A DNA stretch of 64,000 nucleotides, taken from contig JAIOJX010000006.1 of assembly GCA_022376925.1 (NCBI GenBank), forward strand, positions 54,779,658-54,843,657, written 5' to 3'. A program made the position numbers and the translations under genes. Below the pieces are notes generated by a model. That model had not been told where the DNA came from, searched no databases, and saw nothing but the letters and a program-made list of their open reading frames with translations. Source of the stretch: Tragulus kanchil (lineage: Eukaryota; Chordata; Mammalia; Artiodactyla; Tragulidae). Positions 35,401 through 46,966 of the stretch are shown one piece after another (the first letter of the stretch is position 1; each line of letters begins with the position of its first letter).

Positions 35401-37307
35401 AATAAAAATAAAACAGACCATGGCATCCATTCTCATCACTTCATGGCAAATAGATGGGCAAACAATGGAAACAGTGACAGACTTTATTTTCTTGGGCTCC
35501 AAAATTACTGTAGATGGTGGCTTCAGCTGTGAAATTAAAAGATGCTTGCTTTTTGGGAGAAAAGCCATGACAAACCTAGACAGCATACTAAAAAGCAGAG
35601 ACATTACTTTGTCAACAAAAGTACCTATAGTCAAAGCTATGTTTTTCCAGCTAAGGCCTTTGGCTGTATGGATCACAACAAATTGTGGAAAATTCTGAAA
35701 GAGATGGGAATACCAGATCACCTTACCTGCCTCCTGAGAAAACTGTATGCAGAGTAAGAAGCCACAGTTAGAACTGGGCATGGAACAACAGACTGGTTCC
35801 AAATTGGGAAAGGAGTATATCAAAGTTGAATGTTGTCACCCTGCTTATTTAACTTCTATGCAGAGTACATTATGTGAAATGTTGGTCTCGATGAAGTATG
35901 AGACCAACTGGAAGCATGATTGCAGGGAGAAATATCAATAACCTCAGATATGCAGATGACACCACCCTTATGGCAAAAAGTGAAGAGGAACTAAAGAGCC
36001 TCTTGATGAAGGTGAAAAATGAAGATGAAAGAATTGGCATAAAACTCAACTTGCAGGCTTCCTTGGTGGTTCAGTGGGTAAAGACAGTTTGATCCCTGGT
36101 CTGGGAAGATCCCATGTGCCGCAGAGCAGCTGGACCGATGTGTCCAACTACCAAGCCGGAGCTCTGGAGCACATGTGCCCAGAGCCGGTGCTCTGCAGTG
36201 ACAGAGGCCACTGCGATGGGAGGCCCACAGGAGCCAAAGAACAAAGATGGATGAAAAGAGATAAAGGAAAGACTGATGGAAGTGCGCCCCCTCCCCAAAA
36301 AATACTCAACTTGCAAAAAACAAAGATTAGGGCTTCCCTGGTGGTTCCGTGGATAGAGGGTCCACCTTGCAGTGCCAGAGCACCATCTGGTTTGGTTCCT
36401 GACCCAGGAGGATCCCACGTGCCATGGAATGGCTAGACATAGCAGCTATGTCTGATTGTGAGCCAGCGCTCTGGAGCACATGCGCCCAGAGCCAGTCCTC
36501 TGCAGTGAGAGAGGCCACTGCCATGGGAAACCCACACATGCCAAAGAATGATTAAAAAAAAAAAAGGATGAAAATGAATGATGACTTAGAGGCAAAAAAT
36601 AATAATAATAATAATAAATAAAAAATAAAAACAGACCATGGCATCCATTCTCATCACTTCATGGCAAATAGATGGGCAAACAATGGAAACAGTGACAGAC
36701 TTTATTTTCTTGGGCTCCAAAATTACTGTAGATGGTGGCTTCAGCTGTGAAATTAAAAGATGCTTGCTTTTTGGGAGAAAAGCCATGACAAACCTAGACA
36801 GCATACTAAAAAGCAGAGACATTACTTTGTCAACAAAAGTACCTATAGTCAAAGCTATGTTTTTTTCCAGTAATCATGTATAGATGTGAGAGTTGGACCA
36901 TAAAGATGACTGAGGGCCAAGGAATGGGTGCCTTTAAATGTGGTGTTGGAGAAGACTCTTGAGAGTTCCTTGGATTGCAAGGAGATCAAGCCAGTTAATC
37001 CTAAAGGGAATCAACCCTGAAGATTCATTTGAAGGACTGATGTTGAGGCTGAAACGCCAATACTTAGGCCACCTGATGTGAAAAGACAACTCATTGGAAA
37101 AAACTCTGATGCTGGGGAAAATAGAAAGCAAAAGGAGAAGGGGACAACAGAAGATGAGATGATTGGATGGCATCACTAAGTCAATAGACATGAGTTTGTG
37201 CAAACTCTGGAAAATGGTGAAGGACGGGGAAGCCTGGTGTGCTACAGTCCATGGAGTCACAAAGAGTCAGACACAACTGAGTGACTGAACTGAACTGAAT
37301 AATGCCT

Positions 37308-37439
37308 GGCATGTAGTAATTCAGCTCAGTTCAGTTCAGTTGCTCAGTCAGGTCCTTAGTATTTATTGATGAACAATTACTGGCTATTGGGAAGCTTGAA
37401 ATGCATTATTATACTCATAATTATTTCTGTGTTATAATA
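37308..37439. other. BovB/Bov-tA terminal scrap and unit sequence
   Basis: After the BovB flank the unit sequence resumes (ggcatgtagtaa, as in unit 1 at 20289). It contains a further short ttcagctcagttcagttcag scrap at 37319-37340, then continues with tattgatgaacaattactgg as in unit 1. Confidence 0.6.
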
Positions 37440-37614
37440 AGGCTTCCCAGGTGTCTCATGCAGGAAACTGCGGTTTGATCCCAGGGTTGGGCAGATACCC
37501 TGGAGGAGGATATAGCAACCCACTCCAGTATTCTTGCCTGGAAAATCCCATGGACAGGGGAACCTGGTGGGCTACAGTCCATGGGATTGTGAAGAGTCAG
37601 ACACAACTTAGTTA
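37440..37614 (+). mobile_element. Bov-tA SINE, plus
   Basis: Forward Bov-tA with ggcttcccaggtgtctcatg, cactccagtattcttgcctg and tacagtccatgggattgtg. The same region of unit 1 has a Bov-tA in the opposite orientation (20386-20592), so these are independent insertions. Confidence 0.88.
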
Positions 37615-37765
37615 CTAAGGATGCACACACATGCTGTAATAGAATACATTAAAGTTCTTACTAATATATCCCATCCCATCATGCCAATCCTGTAAAATAT
37701 GCATATTATCTTTATCCAAGAAATATGGAAATGGAAACTCAGAGAATTTAATAAAAGGCATCACA

Positions 37766-38104
37766 GGGCTTCCCTGGTGGTCCAGTTGGTAAGGACACTG
37801 CCTTGCAGTACAAGGGGAGCCGGTTCGATCCCTGGCCTGGGAAGATCCCACGTGCCGCGGAGCAGCTGGACCCATGTGTCCAATTACCGAGTTGGAGCTC
37901 TGGAGTCCATGCGCCCAGAGCCAGTGCTCTGCGACAACAGAGGCTACCGCGCTGGGAGGCCTACACGGGCCAAAGAACAAGGATGGATGAAAATAGACAA
38001 ATGAAAGACCGATAGAAGTAGCCCACCTGCTCCCCCCCCCCCCCCCCCCCCCCCCCCAAAAAAAGTAATATAAATAAATAAATCTTTGAAAAAAAAAAAA
38101 AAAA
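37766..38104 (+). mobile_element. CHR SINE with target-site duplication
   Basis: Forward CHR SINE (gggcttccctggtggtccag through agccagtgctctgcgacaac to a C/A-rich tail). Flanked by aaaggcatcaca at 37754-37765 and about 38103-38114. The site is empty in unit 1 (near 20735). Copy at 38886-39224. Confidence 0.9.
38032..38057. repeat. Run of 26 C in the SINE tail
   Basis: The left copy of pair 12 has 26 uninterrupted C followed by seven A. The right copy, at 39151-39176, has the same 26-base length but interrupted by t and a, then aaaataa. Equal length with different content suggests a base-calling artefact rather than expansion. Confidence 0.75.
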
Positions 38105-39875
38105 AGGCATCACAAGCCAAAGAGTTCCAGGGCTGGGATTAAATTTAGGTCACTTAGAATTCAAAACACTTGTGCTTTTATCTACACAATATCACACTCC
38201 TAAAGTCTGGTTTTCCTTTCTTGAACTTCATCCTCTTGGAGGCTGACAGTCCCTAGAGTCCCAGAGGAAAGTAAAATCAAGAAAAGTCAGGTACTCTTGA
38301 GGAAGGAAAGAAGAGAAGCTAAGTTAAACCAGAAACACCTGGGGGAAAATACAGGTGCCAGCCCTTCATGTAGCCCTGAGGGCAAAAGAGGCCCAACTGG
38401 GAACAGACCTCCTGTCAGGACTGGGAGCAGGGCTAACCCAGTCTGTTCACTCACACCTGACACGGTGAAGACTGTAGTGACTTAGCTTCAGGTCCAGTTG
38501 TTAATGGCTAATCCAGGAAAGGGAATAGCACCTCCCTGGTTCTTCTGGTTCTTTGACAACAGAGCCAGAGTTCGTCAAACTCTCAAGAGCATGGATGAAG
38601 CATAGGTATCAGGTACAGCTGAACAAGACAAATCTCCCTATTGGCACAGGTAAGGACCTCACCAAAGGCCAAATCAGCACAGGTCCCTCTTGAGGTTCAG
38701 GTGCTTAAATAGATAAGATTTGGTGGAACACCTAATTCTATTCCTATGTCCAAATTTTTTAGCACAGGTTCTTAGTTTTACTAATATATCCCATCCCATC
38801 ATGCCAATCCTGTAAAATATGCATATTATCTTTATCCAAGAAATATGGAAATGGAAACTCAGAGAATTTAATAAAAGTCATCACAGGGCTTCCCTGGTGG
38901 TCCAGTTGGTAAGGACACTGCCTTGCAGTACAAGGGGAGCAGTTCGATCCCTGGCCTGGGAAGATCCCACGTGCCGCGGAGCAGCTGGACCCATGTGTCC
39001 AATTACCGAGTTGGAGCTCTGGAGTCCATGCGCCCAGAGCCAGTGCTCTGCGACAACAGAGGCTACCGCGCTGGGAGGCCTACACGGGCCAAAGAACAAG
39101 GATGGATGAAAATAGACAAATGAAAGACCGATAGAAGTAGCCCACCTGCTCCCCTCCCTCCCCACCCCACTCCCCCAAAATAAGTAATATAAATAAATAA
39201 ATCTTTGAAAAAAAAAAAAAAAAAGGCATCACAAGCCAAAGAGTTCCAGGGCTGGGATTAAATTTAGGTCACTTAGAATTCAAAACACTTGTGCTTTTAT
39301 CTACACAATATCACACTCCTAAAGTCTGGTTTTCCTTTCTTGAACTTCATCCTCTTGGAGGCTGACAGTCCCTAGAGTCCCAGAGGAAAGTAAAATCAAG
39401 AAAAGTCAGGTACTCTTGAGGAAGGGAAAGAAGAGAAGCTAAGTTAAACCAGAAACACCTGGGGGAAAATACAGGTGCCAGCCCTTCATGTAGCCCTGAG
39501 GGCAAAAGAGGCCCAACTGGGAACAGACCTCCTGTCAGGACTGGGAGCAGGGCTAACCCAGTCTGTTCACTCACACCTGACACGGTGAAGACTGTAGTGA
39601 CTTAGCTTCAGGTCCAGTTGTTAATGGCTCATCCAGGAAAGGGAATAGCACCTCCCTGGTTCTTCTGGTTCTTTGACAACAGAGCCAGAGTTCGTCAAAC
39701 TCTCAAGAGCATGGATGAAGCATAGGTATCAGGTACAGCTGAACAAGACAAATCTCCCTATTGGCACAGGTAAGGACCTCACCAAAGGCCAAATCAGCAC
39801 AGGTCCCTCTTGAGGTTCAGGTGCTTAAATAGATAAGATTTGGTGGAACACCTAATTCTATTCCTATGTACACAG

Positions 39876-42103
39876 TGAAACAATCTTACCAGTTTTTTGC
39901 CTTCCTGAGCCTCTATTTCCCTTTACTTCGTAATAAAATTAGTAAGATCTGAGACCACAAGAAGATTCAGATTAGCCAAGTTTTTGGTCTAATTGTGACT
40001 CCAAACCTTTCTGGTTCAGAAAAATTCCAGTTCCTGCAGCTTTGACAGGAAATGTACCTCCTCCAAGTCTGGACTTCTCTAATTAACTCAAGGAAGCCTT
40101 ATATGAAAGTTCAGTAGAACTTTCATGAGGCAGAGAACACTATTCTTTAGCACAATTCTATGACTGCAGAAGGCACAGAAGAGTAGATTTCTTCTACTTG
40201 GACAGTCATACAGAGTGAAGTAAGCAATAAAGAGAAAAAATATTGTATATTTTGGATATATGTGGAATCTGGATACACGTGGAATCTAAAATATGGTATA
40301 GATGAACTTATTTGCAAAGCAGAAATAGAGACACAGATGTAAAGAGCAAAAATATGGGTACCAAAGAGGTAAGAGGGTCTGGGATGGATTGGAATATTCA
40401 GATTGGCATATATCTTCTACTATGTCTAAAATACATAGCTAATGAGAAGTAACTGTGTAGCACAGGGGAAATCTCCTCAATGCTCTGAGGTGTCCTAAAG
40501 CAATCCAAGGAAGAGGGGATATATGTATACATGTGACTGATTCACTCTTGCTGCATAGCAGAAACTAATACAACATTGTAAAGCAACTATACTCCAATAA
40601 AAAATAAAATAAGAATAAAAAAGAACATTCCTATGGAAGTTCTGGAAGGTTTGTCAAGGAATTTATACATCGGCCATAGGCCAGAAGATTCTGCCATGTC
40701 TTCCACACTCAAGTGGGTCTGCCAGCTCTTCTGCCCAGTAGGTTCCAGAAATTCTATAGAAAACCCCATAGGCAATTTCATCTCTCCTCCCTGCTCCTTC
40801 CTAGACCTTCTCCACCAGAACCACTCACTATGCTTTTGCTTCTAATGAAAGTAATTTTCAGTAGAAGAATGTGAGTGGACTTCTAATGAAAACTCAAGGA
40901 ATAATGAACTTTCTGAAATTCTTATATTCATTTTCCCACTCGTTTATCTTAAATGAAGGTTTAGAGCATAACAGGTCCAAATTCTAGCACTAAAATTTTT
41001 AAACACAAATTTTGTTGAAACAATCTTACCAGTTTTTGCCTTCCTGAGCCTCTATTTCCCTTTACTTCGTAATAAAATTAGTAAGATCTGAGACCACAAG
41101 AAGATTCAGATTAGCCAAGTTTTTGGTCTAATTGTGACTCCAAACCTTTCTGGTTCAGAAAAATTCCAGTTCCTGCAGCTTTGACAGGAAATGTACCTCC
41201 TCCAAGTCTGGACTTCTCTAATTAACTCAAGGAAGCCTTATATGAAAGTTCAGTAGAACTTTCATGAGGCAGAGAACACTATTCTTTAGCACAATTCTAT
41301 GACTGCAGAAGGCACAGAAGAGTAGATTTCTTCTACTTGGACAGTCATACAGAGTGAAGTAAGCAATAAAGAGAAAAAATATTGTATATTTTGGATATAT
41401 GTGGAATCTGGATACACGTGGAATCTAAAATATGGTATAGATGAACTTATTTGCAAAGCAGAAATAGAGACACAGATGTAAAGAGCAAAAATATGGGTAC
41501 CAAAGAGGTAAGAGGGTCTGGGATGGATTGGAATATTCAGATTGGCATATATCTTCTACTATGTCTAAAATACATAGCTAATGAGAAGTAACTGTGTAGC
41601 ACAGGGAACTCTCCTCAATGCTCTGAGGTGTCCTAAAGCAATCCAAGGAAGAGGGGATATATGTATACATGTGACTGATTCACTCTTGCTGCATAGCAGA
41701 AACTAATACAACATTGTAAAGCAACTATACTCCAATAAAAAATAAAATAAGAATAAAAAAGAACATTCCTATGGAAGTTCTGGAAGGTTTGTCAAGGAAT
41801 TTATACATCGGCCATAGGCCAGAAGATTCTGCCATGTCTTCCACACTCAAGTGGGTCTGCCAGCTCTTCTGCCCAGTAGGTTCCAGAAATTCTATAGAAA
41901 ACCCCATAGGCAATTTCATCTCTCCTCCCTGCTCCTTCCTAGACCTTCTCCACCAGAACCACTCACTATGCTTTGTCAAGAAATGAAGCTTCTAATGAAA
42001 GTAATTTTCAGTAGAAGAATGTGAGTGGACATGAAATCTAATGAAAACTCAAGGAATAATGAACTTTCTGAAATTCTTATATTCATTTTCCCACTCGTTT
42101 ATC
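39876..42103. repeat. Direct repeat pair 13: 39876-40948 and 41016-42103
   Basis: Offset 1140 falling to 1139, then rising to 1155, with a 67-bp spacer, the longest. The left copy lacks 12 bases near 40836 and 5 near 40880 relative to the right copy, close to its own right edge. Small differences also occur near 40466. Both copies carry an L1 tail. Confidence 0.92.
40205..40621 (+). mobile_element. L1 3' end
   Basis: Forward L1 3' region: catacagagtgaagtaagc, tatgtggaatctggatac, gcagaaactaatacaacatt, and a tail ccaataaaaaataaaat. It interrupts unit sequence that is continuous in unit 1 (near 21705). Copy at 41344-41759. Confidence 0.88.
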
Positions 42104-44187
42104 ATATATAGCTGAATCTGTATATGCATTGGGCTTATTCTCATAGTAAGCAGTTCCTTATCTGAAGGAGTTTGTAAATTAAACTAGGATATTCAGATTC
42201 AATAGATAATTAACATAGAAAATTAAAAATAATTATATTTAAAGCTAGGAATAACCCCATATGAAAGCAACACAGGGAAAACATATCTGAGTTTTTAAAA
42301 AGAGAAGGAAGAGGTCAGCAGGATAAAGGAAGCAGGTGTACAAACAAGTGAAGTTATATGAAAAGTTATAGAGCAGGACTGGCAATCTGCAACTCACGGG
42401 TGAAAACCACCTAGCCTCCTGTTTTATATGGCCTATGGGATAAAAATGGCTTTTAATTTTTTTAATGATTAAAAAATCAAAAGAAAAATAATAGTTCATA
42501 ACATCTGAAAATTATATGAAATTCAAATTTTAATGTCAATAAATAAAGCCAGTATTCAGACATGCTCATATGTTTAGGTTTTGTATTTATTTGTGTACCT
42601 GTCTATTTGTATGGGGTTCCTATATGAAGGTTTCTGGGTAGGACCTGCCTGCCTGCCAATGCAGGAGACATAAGAGAAGTGGGTTTGATCCCTGGGTCGG
42701 GAAGATCCCCTGGAGAAGGGCATGGCAATTCACTCCAGTATGCCTGGAGAATCCCCTGGACAGATGGGCCTGGCAGGCTACAGTCCATAAGATCACGAAG
42801 AGTTGAACATGACTGAAGTGACAGAGCACTGTTTGTGCACATCTAGCATAATATAGAGTCAGTATTTTGCACATGTGTATTTTGTGTATTTAGATTTTGT
42901 GTAATGACAACACAGATCACATGGTCCATAAAATCTAAAATATTTTCCCTGTACTTTTACAGAAAAAAACACCAACCTCTGTATAGAATCATGAAAGGAA
43001 GTAATTCATTCAATAAGGGGGGAGGGGGAAGCTGATGATAAAAGGCAAAATGTGAGACCTAAAATATAGTCTGTTCAAAATGTAGGTCTTGTCGAAAACC
43101 CTTTTTTTAAAGAATTTAAATGTGAGTGGACATGAAATCTAATGAAAACTAAATTAACTTTTTATATTCATTTTCCCACTCGTTTATCATATATAGCTGA
43201 ATCTGTATATGCATTGGGCTTATTCTCATAGTAAGCAGTTCCTTATCTGAAGGAGTTTGTAAATTAAACTAGGATATTCAGATTCAATAGATAATTAACA
43301 TAGAAAATTAAAAATAATTATATTTAAAGCTAGGAATAACCCCATATGAAAGCAACACAGGGAAAACATATCTGAGTTTTTAAAAAGAGAAGGAAGAGGT
43401 CAGCAGGATAAAGGAAGCAGGTGTACAAACAAGTGAAGTTATATGAAAAGTTATAGAGCAGGACTGGCAATCTGCAACTCACGGGTGAAAACCACCTAGC
43501 CTCCTGTTTTATATGGCCTATGGGATAAAAATGGCTTTTAATTTTTTTAATGATTAAAAAAATCAAAAGAAAAATAATAGTTCATAACATCTGAAAATTA
43601 TATGAAATTCAAATTTTAATGTCAATAAATAAAGCCAGTATTCAGACATGCTCATATGTTTAGGTTTTGTATTTATTTGTGTACCTGTCTATTTGTATGG
43701 GGTTCCTATATGAAGGTTTCTGGGTAGGACCTGCCTGCCTGCCAATGCAGGAGACATAAGAGAAGTGGGTTTGATCCCTGGGTCGGGAAGATCCCCTGGA
43801 GAAGGGCATGGCAATTCACTCCAGTATGCCTGGAGAATCCCCTGGACAGATGGGCCTGGCAGGCTACAGTCCATAAGATCACGAAGAGTTGAACATGACT
43901 GAAGTGACAGAGCACTGTTTGTGCACATCTAGCATAATATAGAGTCAGTATTTTGCACATGTGTATTTTGTGTATTTAGATTTTGTGTAATGACAACACA
44001 GATCACATGGTCCATAAAATCTAAAATATTTTCCCTGTACTTTTACAGAAAAAAACACCAACCTCTGTATAGAATCATGAAAGGAAGTAATTCATTCAAT
44101 AAGGGGGGAGGGGGAAGCTGATGATAAAAGGCAAAATGTGAGACCTAAAATATAGTCTGTTCAAAATGTAGGTCTTGTCGAAAACCC
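42018..44187. repeat. Direct repeat pair 14: 42018-43101 and 43119-44187
   Basis: Offset ~1101, changing to 1085 after ~16 bases are missing from the right copy near 43150, then 1086. The spacer is 17 bp. Contains a Bov-tA in each copy. Confidence 0.92.
42640..42828 (+). mobile_element. Bov-tA SINE, plus
   Basis: Forward Bov-tA with ctgcctgcctgccaatgcag, gggaagatcccctggagaag and ggcaggctacagtccataag. Copy at 43726-43914. Confidence 0.88.
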
Positions 44188-44829
44188 AAGTTTTGCTATT
44201 ATTATGTATTTTTTCTCATTATGGCTCTAATTGCAAGACCTGCATTGTTCTGCTGTGCAAACAACTTACCAAATTCCTTAACTGTAAAATTACTTAACTT
44301 TTCCAAACTTTAGTTCATCTATTAGCAATATAAGGAAGATAATAAGGGCATCAAAATCAGACAGTTGTTGTGGAGAAGACTACAAAACAAGTAAATATAC
44401 GAGCATAATTCTATTGTATATTCAGCAAATAGTACCAACACACAGTCATTTTCATTTTTATCATCACTGCTTTATAACACAATTTATTTAACCAACTTGC
44501 TCCTTTTGTTTTTTTGGTTCATTTGTTATAAATACACTATCACAAATAAGGTTGAGAAAAGCATTCAGGTAAATACAATTTGTACCCGAACTTGGTCTAA
44601 AATTGCAGAATTCAAAATGTCTTTGATTTATTTTGTGAGATCTAATTTATGTTTCTTACCTATCATGTTTATTTCCCTCAACTTTTAACATGAGCATAAA
44701 AATTTTTAATCTTATTTTTAATTTGTACTCACTTTTTAATAACTTTGAAGATCTTCCCATGTTTTGTAGCCATTTTGATTTCAAATATCTACGATTAAAA
44801 CCTTTGCATATTTTTTTCATGTCTTTTTT
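44188..44829. other. Noncoding stretch, no gene
   Basis: AT-rich DNA. Parts near 44280-44400 look MIR-like (aactgtaaaattacttaac, then ataaggaagataataaggg) but too decayed to assign. Confidence 0.4.
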
Positions 44830-45240
44830 TAAGAATTTTTTTGATTGTGGTAAGAACACTTAACATGAGAACTTAAAACAGAATTTAGTTTTACAATACA
44901 ATTTGTTAACTCTAGGTGCAATGTTAATACAGCAGATTTCTAAAAGCTATTCATTGGACAAAACTGAAACTTTGCACCCTTTATACAGTAACTCCCCTTT
45001 TTTCCTTCCCTTAGTCCCCTGGATATCAATATTCTACTCTTACAGTTTCAGACCTTACATTTAAGTCTTAATCCATTTAAAGTTAGCTTTTTGATTTGTG
45101 TAAGATAGAGTTTTTTGTGTTTTTGCATGTAGCATGAAATGTCTTTTTTTGTTGCTTTTGTGGTTTTATTTTTCATTTTTATTTGTTTTCTATATGAAAG
45201 ATTAAAGAAAAATTTCCCTATCTTCAAATTAAAAGAAAAA
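44830..45240 (-). mobile_element. Older L1 3' region, minus
   Basis: Reads as a reversed L1MA-type 3' region: gattgtggtaagaacactta, tgttaactctaggtgcaatg, acagcagatttctaaaagct, actgaaactttgcacccttt, then cagaccttacatttaagtc from more 5' L1 sequence. Confidence 0.65.
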
Positions 45241-46227
45241 TAGCACAAAGATAAAGACATACTGGTATGAGTATATTTCCATTTATTTCAACATATACTG
45301 AGGAGTACTTTCAGTTCAGGTATTAGCTTAGATATTTTAATTTTTTTCCTAGTCCTTTATTCTTGATTAAATTTTCATGATTTTTTCATATGGCATCCTA
45401 TATGTTTGGCCCATCTTTTAGCCAACTTCATATTCATCCCTGTAACCTAGAAAAGACTTCATAGACTGCATTAGGTACCCCAATTTCTCATACATCCTGC
45501 CCAAGATACTACATACTTCCTGTATCATGACCTTCATTGTGATTTAATATAAGTATTTAAGATCTCCTTCATTAGACTCTAAAATTAAAGGAAGAAGTCA
45601 ATCACCATATCACCAGTGCCTCAAGAGAAGTAGAACATATATTTAATTTTTTCATGTAATCTAAAGTTCTCTTATTTCATATAAACCAGGTCAACTGCTT
45701 ATTCAAAACAGTTTTCCTTTGCACATGACTCTAATGTTCCTCATAATTTTTGCAGAATTTTTGTGAGAATCTGTTTCTTTTATTTTCCCCATTTGTCCAG
45801 TCTTGAAAGAGAAGTAGTTGGAATCTCTTGGGACACACTTCACTATCTACTTAGGTGTACTACAAACTCGAGTCAGATTTAATTTTGAAAGCCAGTGGAT
45901 ATTCTGGGTCTTAACAATTAATTGTCAGTTATAACTTTGCTGTACTGAGGAGGAAGATCCTAGGGTTTTTACCTCATAATCTGATTAGGCAAGAAACAAT
46001 AAGCCTATATGAATGAAGTACTCTATCGGTACACTGAAGAGGGGGAAAAATTGCATTGAAGTTACTACATTCTATAGACATCTTTCCTTTGCAGCTCCTT
46101 GCCACTTTTTCTACTACTTTGAGTCACATCAAAAAAAAAATGATAAAACAGTTGAATTTTTCTACTTACATATCCTCTCAAGTTGTTTTGGGATTGCAGT
46201 CCTTAAATGTGTGCAAAAAACTAAGTA
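45241..46227. other. Noncoding unit 2 sequence before OR-B
   Basis: 45500-46010 aligns with 22080-22600 of unit 1 (caccagtgcctcaa, caattaattgtcagttata). No gene. Short open frames are not conserved in unit 1. Confidence 0.6.
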
Positions 46228-46372
46228 CTGGGACTTTCGAGGATGTCCAGGGCCTAAAAGTCTGCCCTTCCAATGCAGGGGGCCAAAGTTTCATCCCTGA
46301 TCAGGGAACTAAATCCCTCATGCTGCAAATAAGACCCAGAGCACCAAATAAATGAATAAACCAATGCATAAA
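46228..46372 (+). mobile_element. Short CHR-type SINE
   Basis: Forward tRNA(Glu)-like start (gggactttcgaggatgtcc), ccttccaatgcagggggcc, atccctgatcagggaacta, and a tail of AAATAAATGAATAAA type. Absent from the matching place in unit 1 (~22810). Confidence 0.75.
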
Positions 46373-46691
46373 TGTTTTTGAAAAATTAAGTACTAGCTTT
46401 AGCAGTAGATAGAGAAGTGAAATACCATGGATCTTTGAAGAAAGGATACAATAATAAATATAAGTAGAAATTTTCTACTGTTTTTCCATCTGATTCCACT
46501 CTATTACCTCAGGACACCTCTCATTTAACCCCACCATGAGTGTATGGTGTGCAGCAGAAAATGGATATGTGTGGATATGATCCAGATTGTTTTAGCTAAT
46601 ACAGTAACAAAGTGGAAAATGGGTCATAAAGAGTACGATGGGGGAAGGATGAGATATTGCCCACTTCAAAACTCAGGCTCTGATCATTCTT

Positions 46692-46711
46692 CCTTGTGTC
46701 TTTATTCTTAG
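46692..46711 (+). promoter_or_regulatory. Conserved acceptor-like site before OR-B
   Basis: ccttgtgtctttattcttag, the counterpart of the element before OR-A and OR-C. Retained although the gene behind it is broken. Confidence 0.35.
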
Positions 46712-46860
46712 ACAACACAAGATCTTTTCTCTTACAACTGAGATTCTGATCTTGCCATTTCCCCTGACACTGAAAGGAATCCAAACAACAAATCTAGAAT
46801 CTGACTCTTCCAATCAAGTATCTCCCTCCGTGACCACAGCAGGGCTTCATTCCTATATCA

Positions 46861-46966
46861 ATGACTGAAGGAAACTGGACAAGAGTTAGTGAATTTATCC
46901 TCATGAGTTTCTCTTCCTTACCTGCTGAAATACAGTCATTGCTCTTCCTGACATTTCTAGTCATCT
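46861..46966 (+). pseudogene. Olfactory receptor 5' fragment (OR-B)
   Basis: Encodes the first ~35 residues of an OR10A5-like receptor: Met-Thr-Glu-Gly-Asn-Trp-Thr with the glycosylation site, then the start of helix 1. It ends at tctagtcatct and continues into unrelated sequence that reads 31 more codons to a stop. The rest of the receptor is absent from the following 3 kb. Differences from OR-A and OR-C (for example ttacctgctg for ttccctgctg) and a diverged upstream flank show it is a genuine third locus, not a contig-overlap product. The upstream alternative start is GTG here. Loss probably came from a deletion between unit 2 and unit 3. Confidence 0.88.

Larger units (their letters stand above)
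34438..36870. repeat. Direct repeat pair 11: 34438-35650 and 35650-36870
   Basis: The longest pair (about 1213 and 1221 bp), joined directly with a single shared g. Differences are substitutions near 34921/36133 and 35362/36574 and length changes in A and AAT runs (35383-35412 against 36594-36631) and in a T run. Duplicates the BovB RT segment and both SINEs. Confidence 0.94.
34345..37296 (+). mobile_element. BovB LINE, RT domain to 3' end, plus orientation
   Basis: Forward RTE-clade reverse-transcriptase sequence: DHNKLWKILKEMGIPDHLTC at ~34454, the RYADDTTLMA catalytic box at 34733-34762, then TDFIFLGSKITVDGG and LDSILKSRDITLSTK, and the 3' end with tgaactgaactgaa at 37286-37299. Broken by a stop after LYAE (34542) and other lesions, and interrupted by two CHR SINEs. 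Right flank gaataatgcct at 37297-37307 matches the left flank of the inverted arm. 34438-35650 is repeated as 35650-36870 by pair 11. Confidence 0.9.
37658..39869. repeat. Direct repeat pair 12: 37658-38749 and 38778-39869
   Basis: Two 1092-bp copies at offset 1120, with a 28-bp spacer. Differences are concentrated in homopolymers and include the C tract at 38032-38057. Also ggcatcac/gtcatcac and gagccggttc/gagcagttc near the SINE start. Confidence 0.93.
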
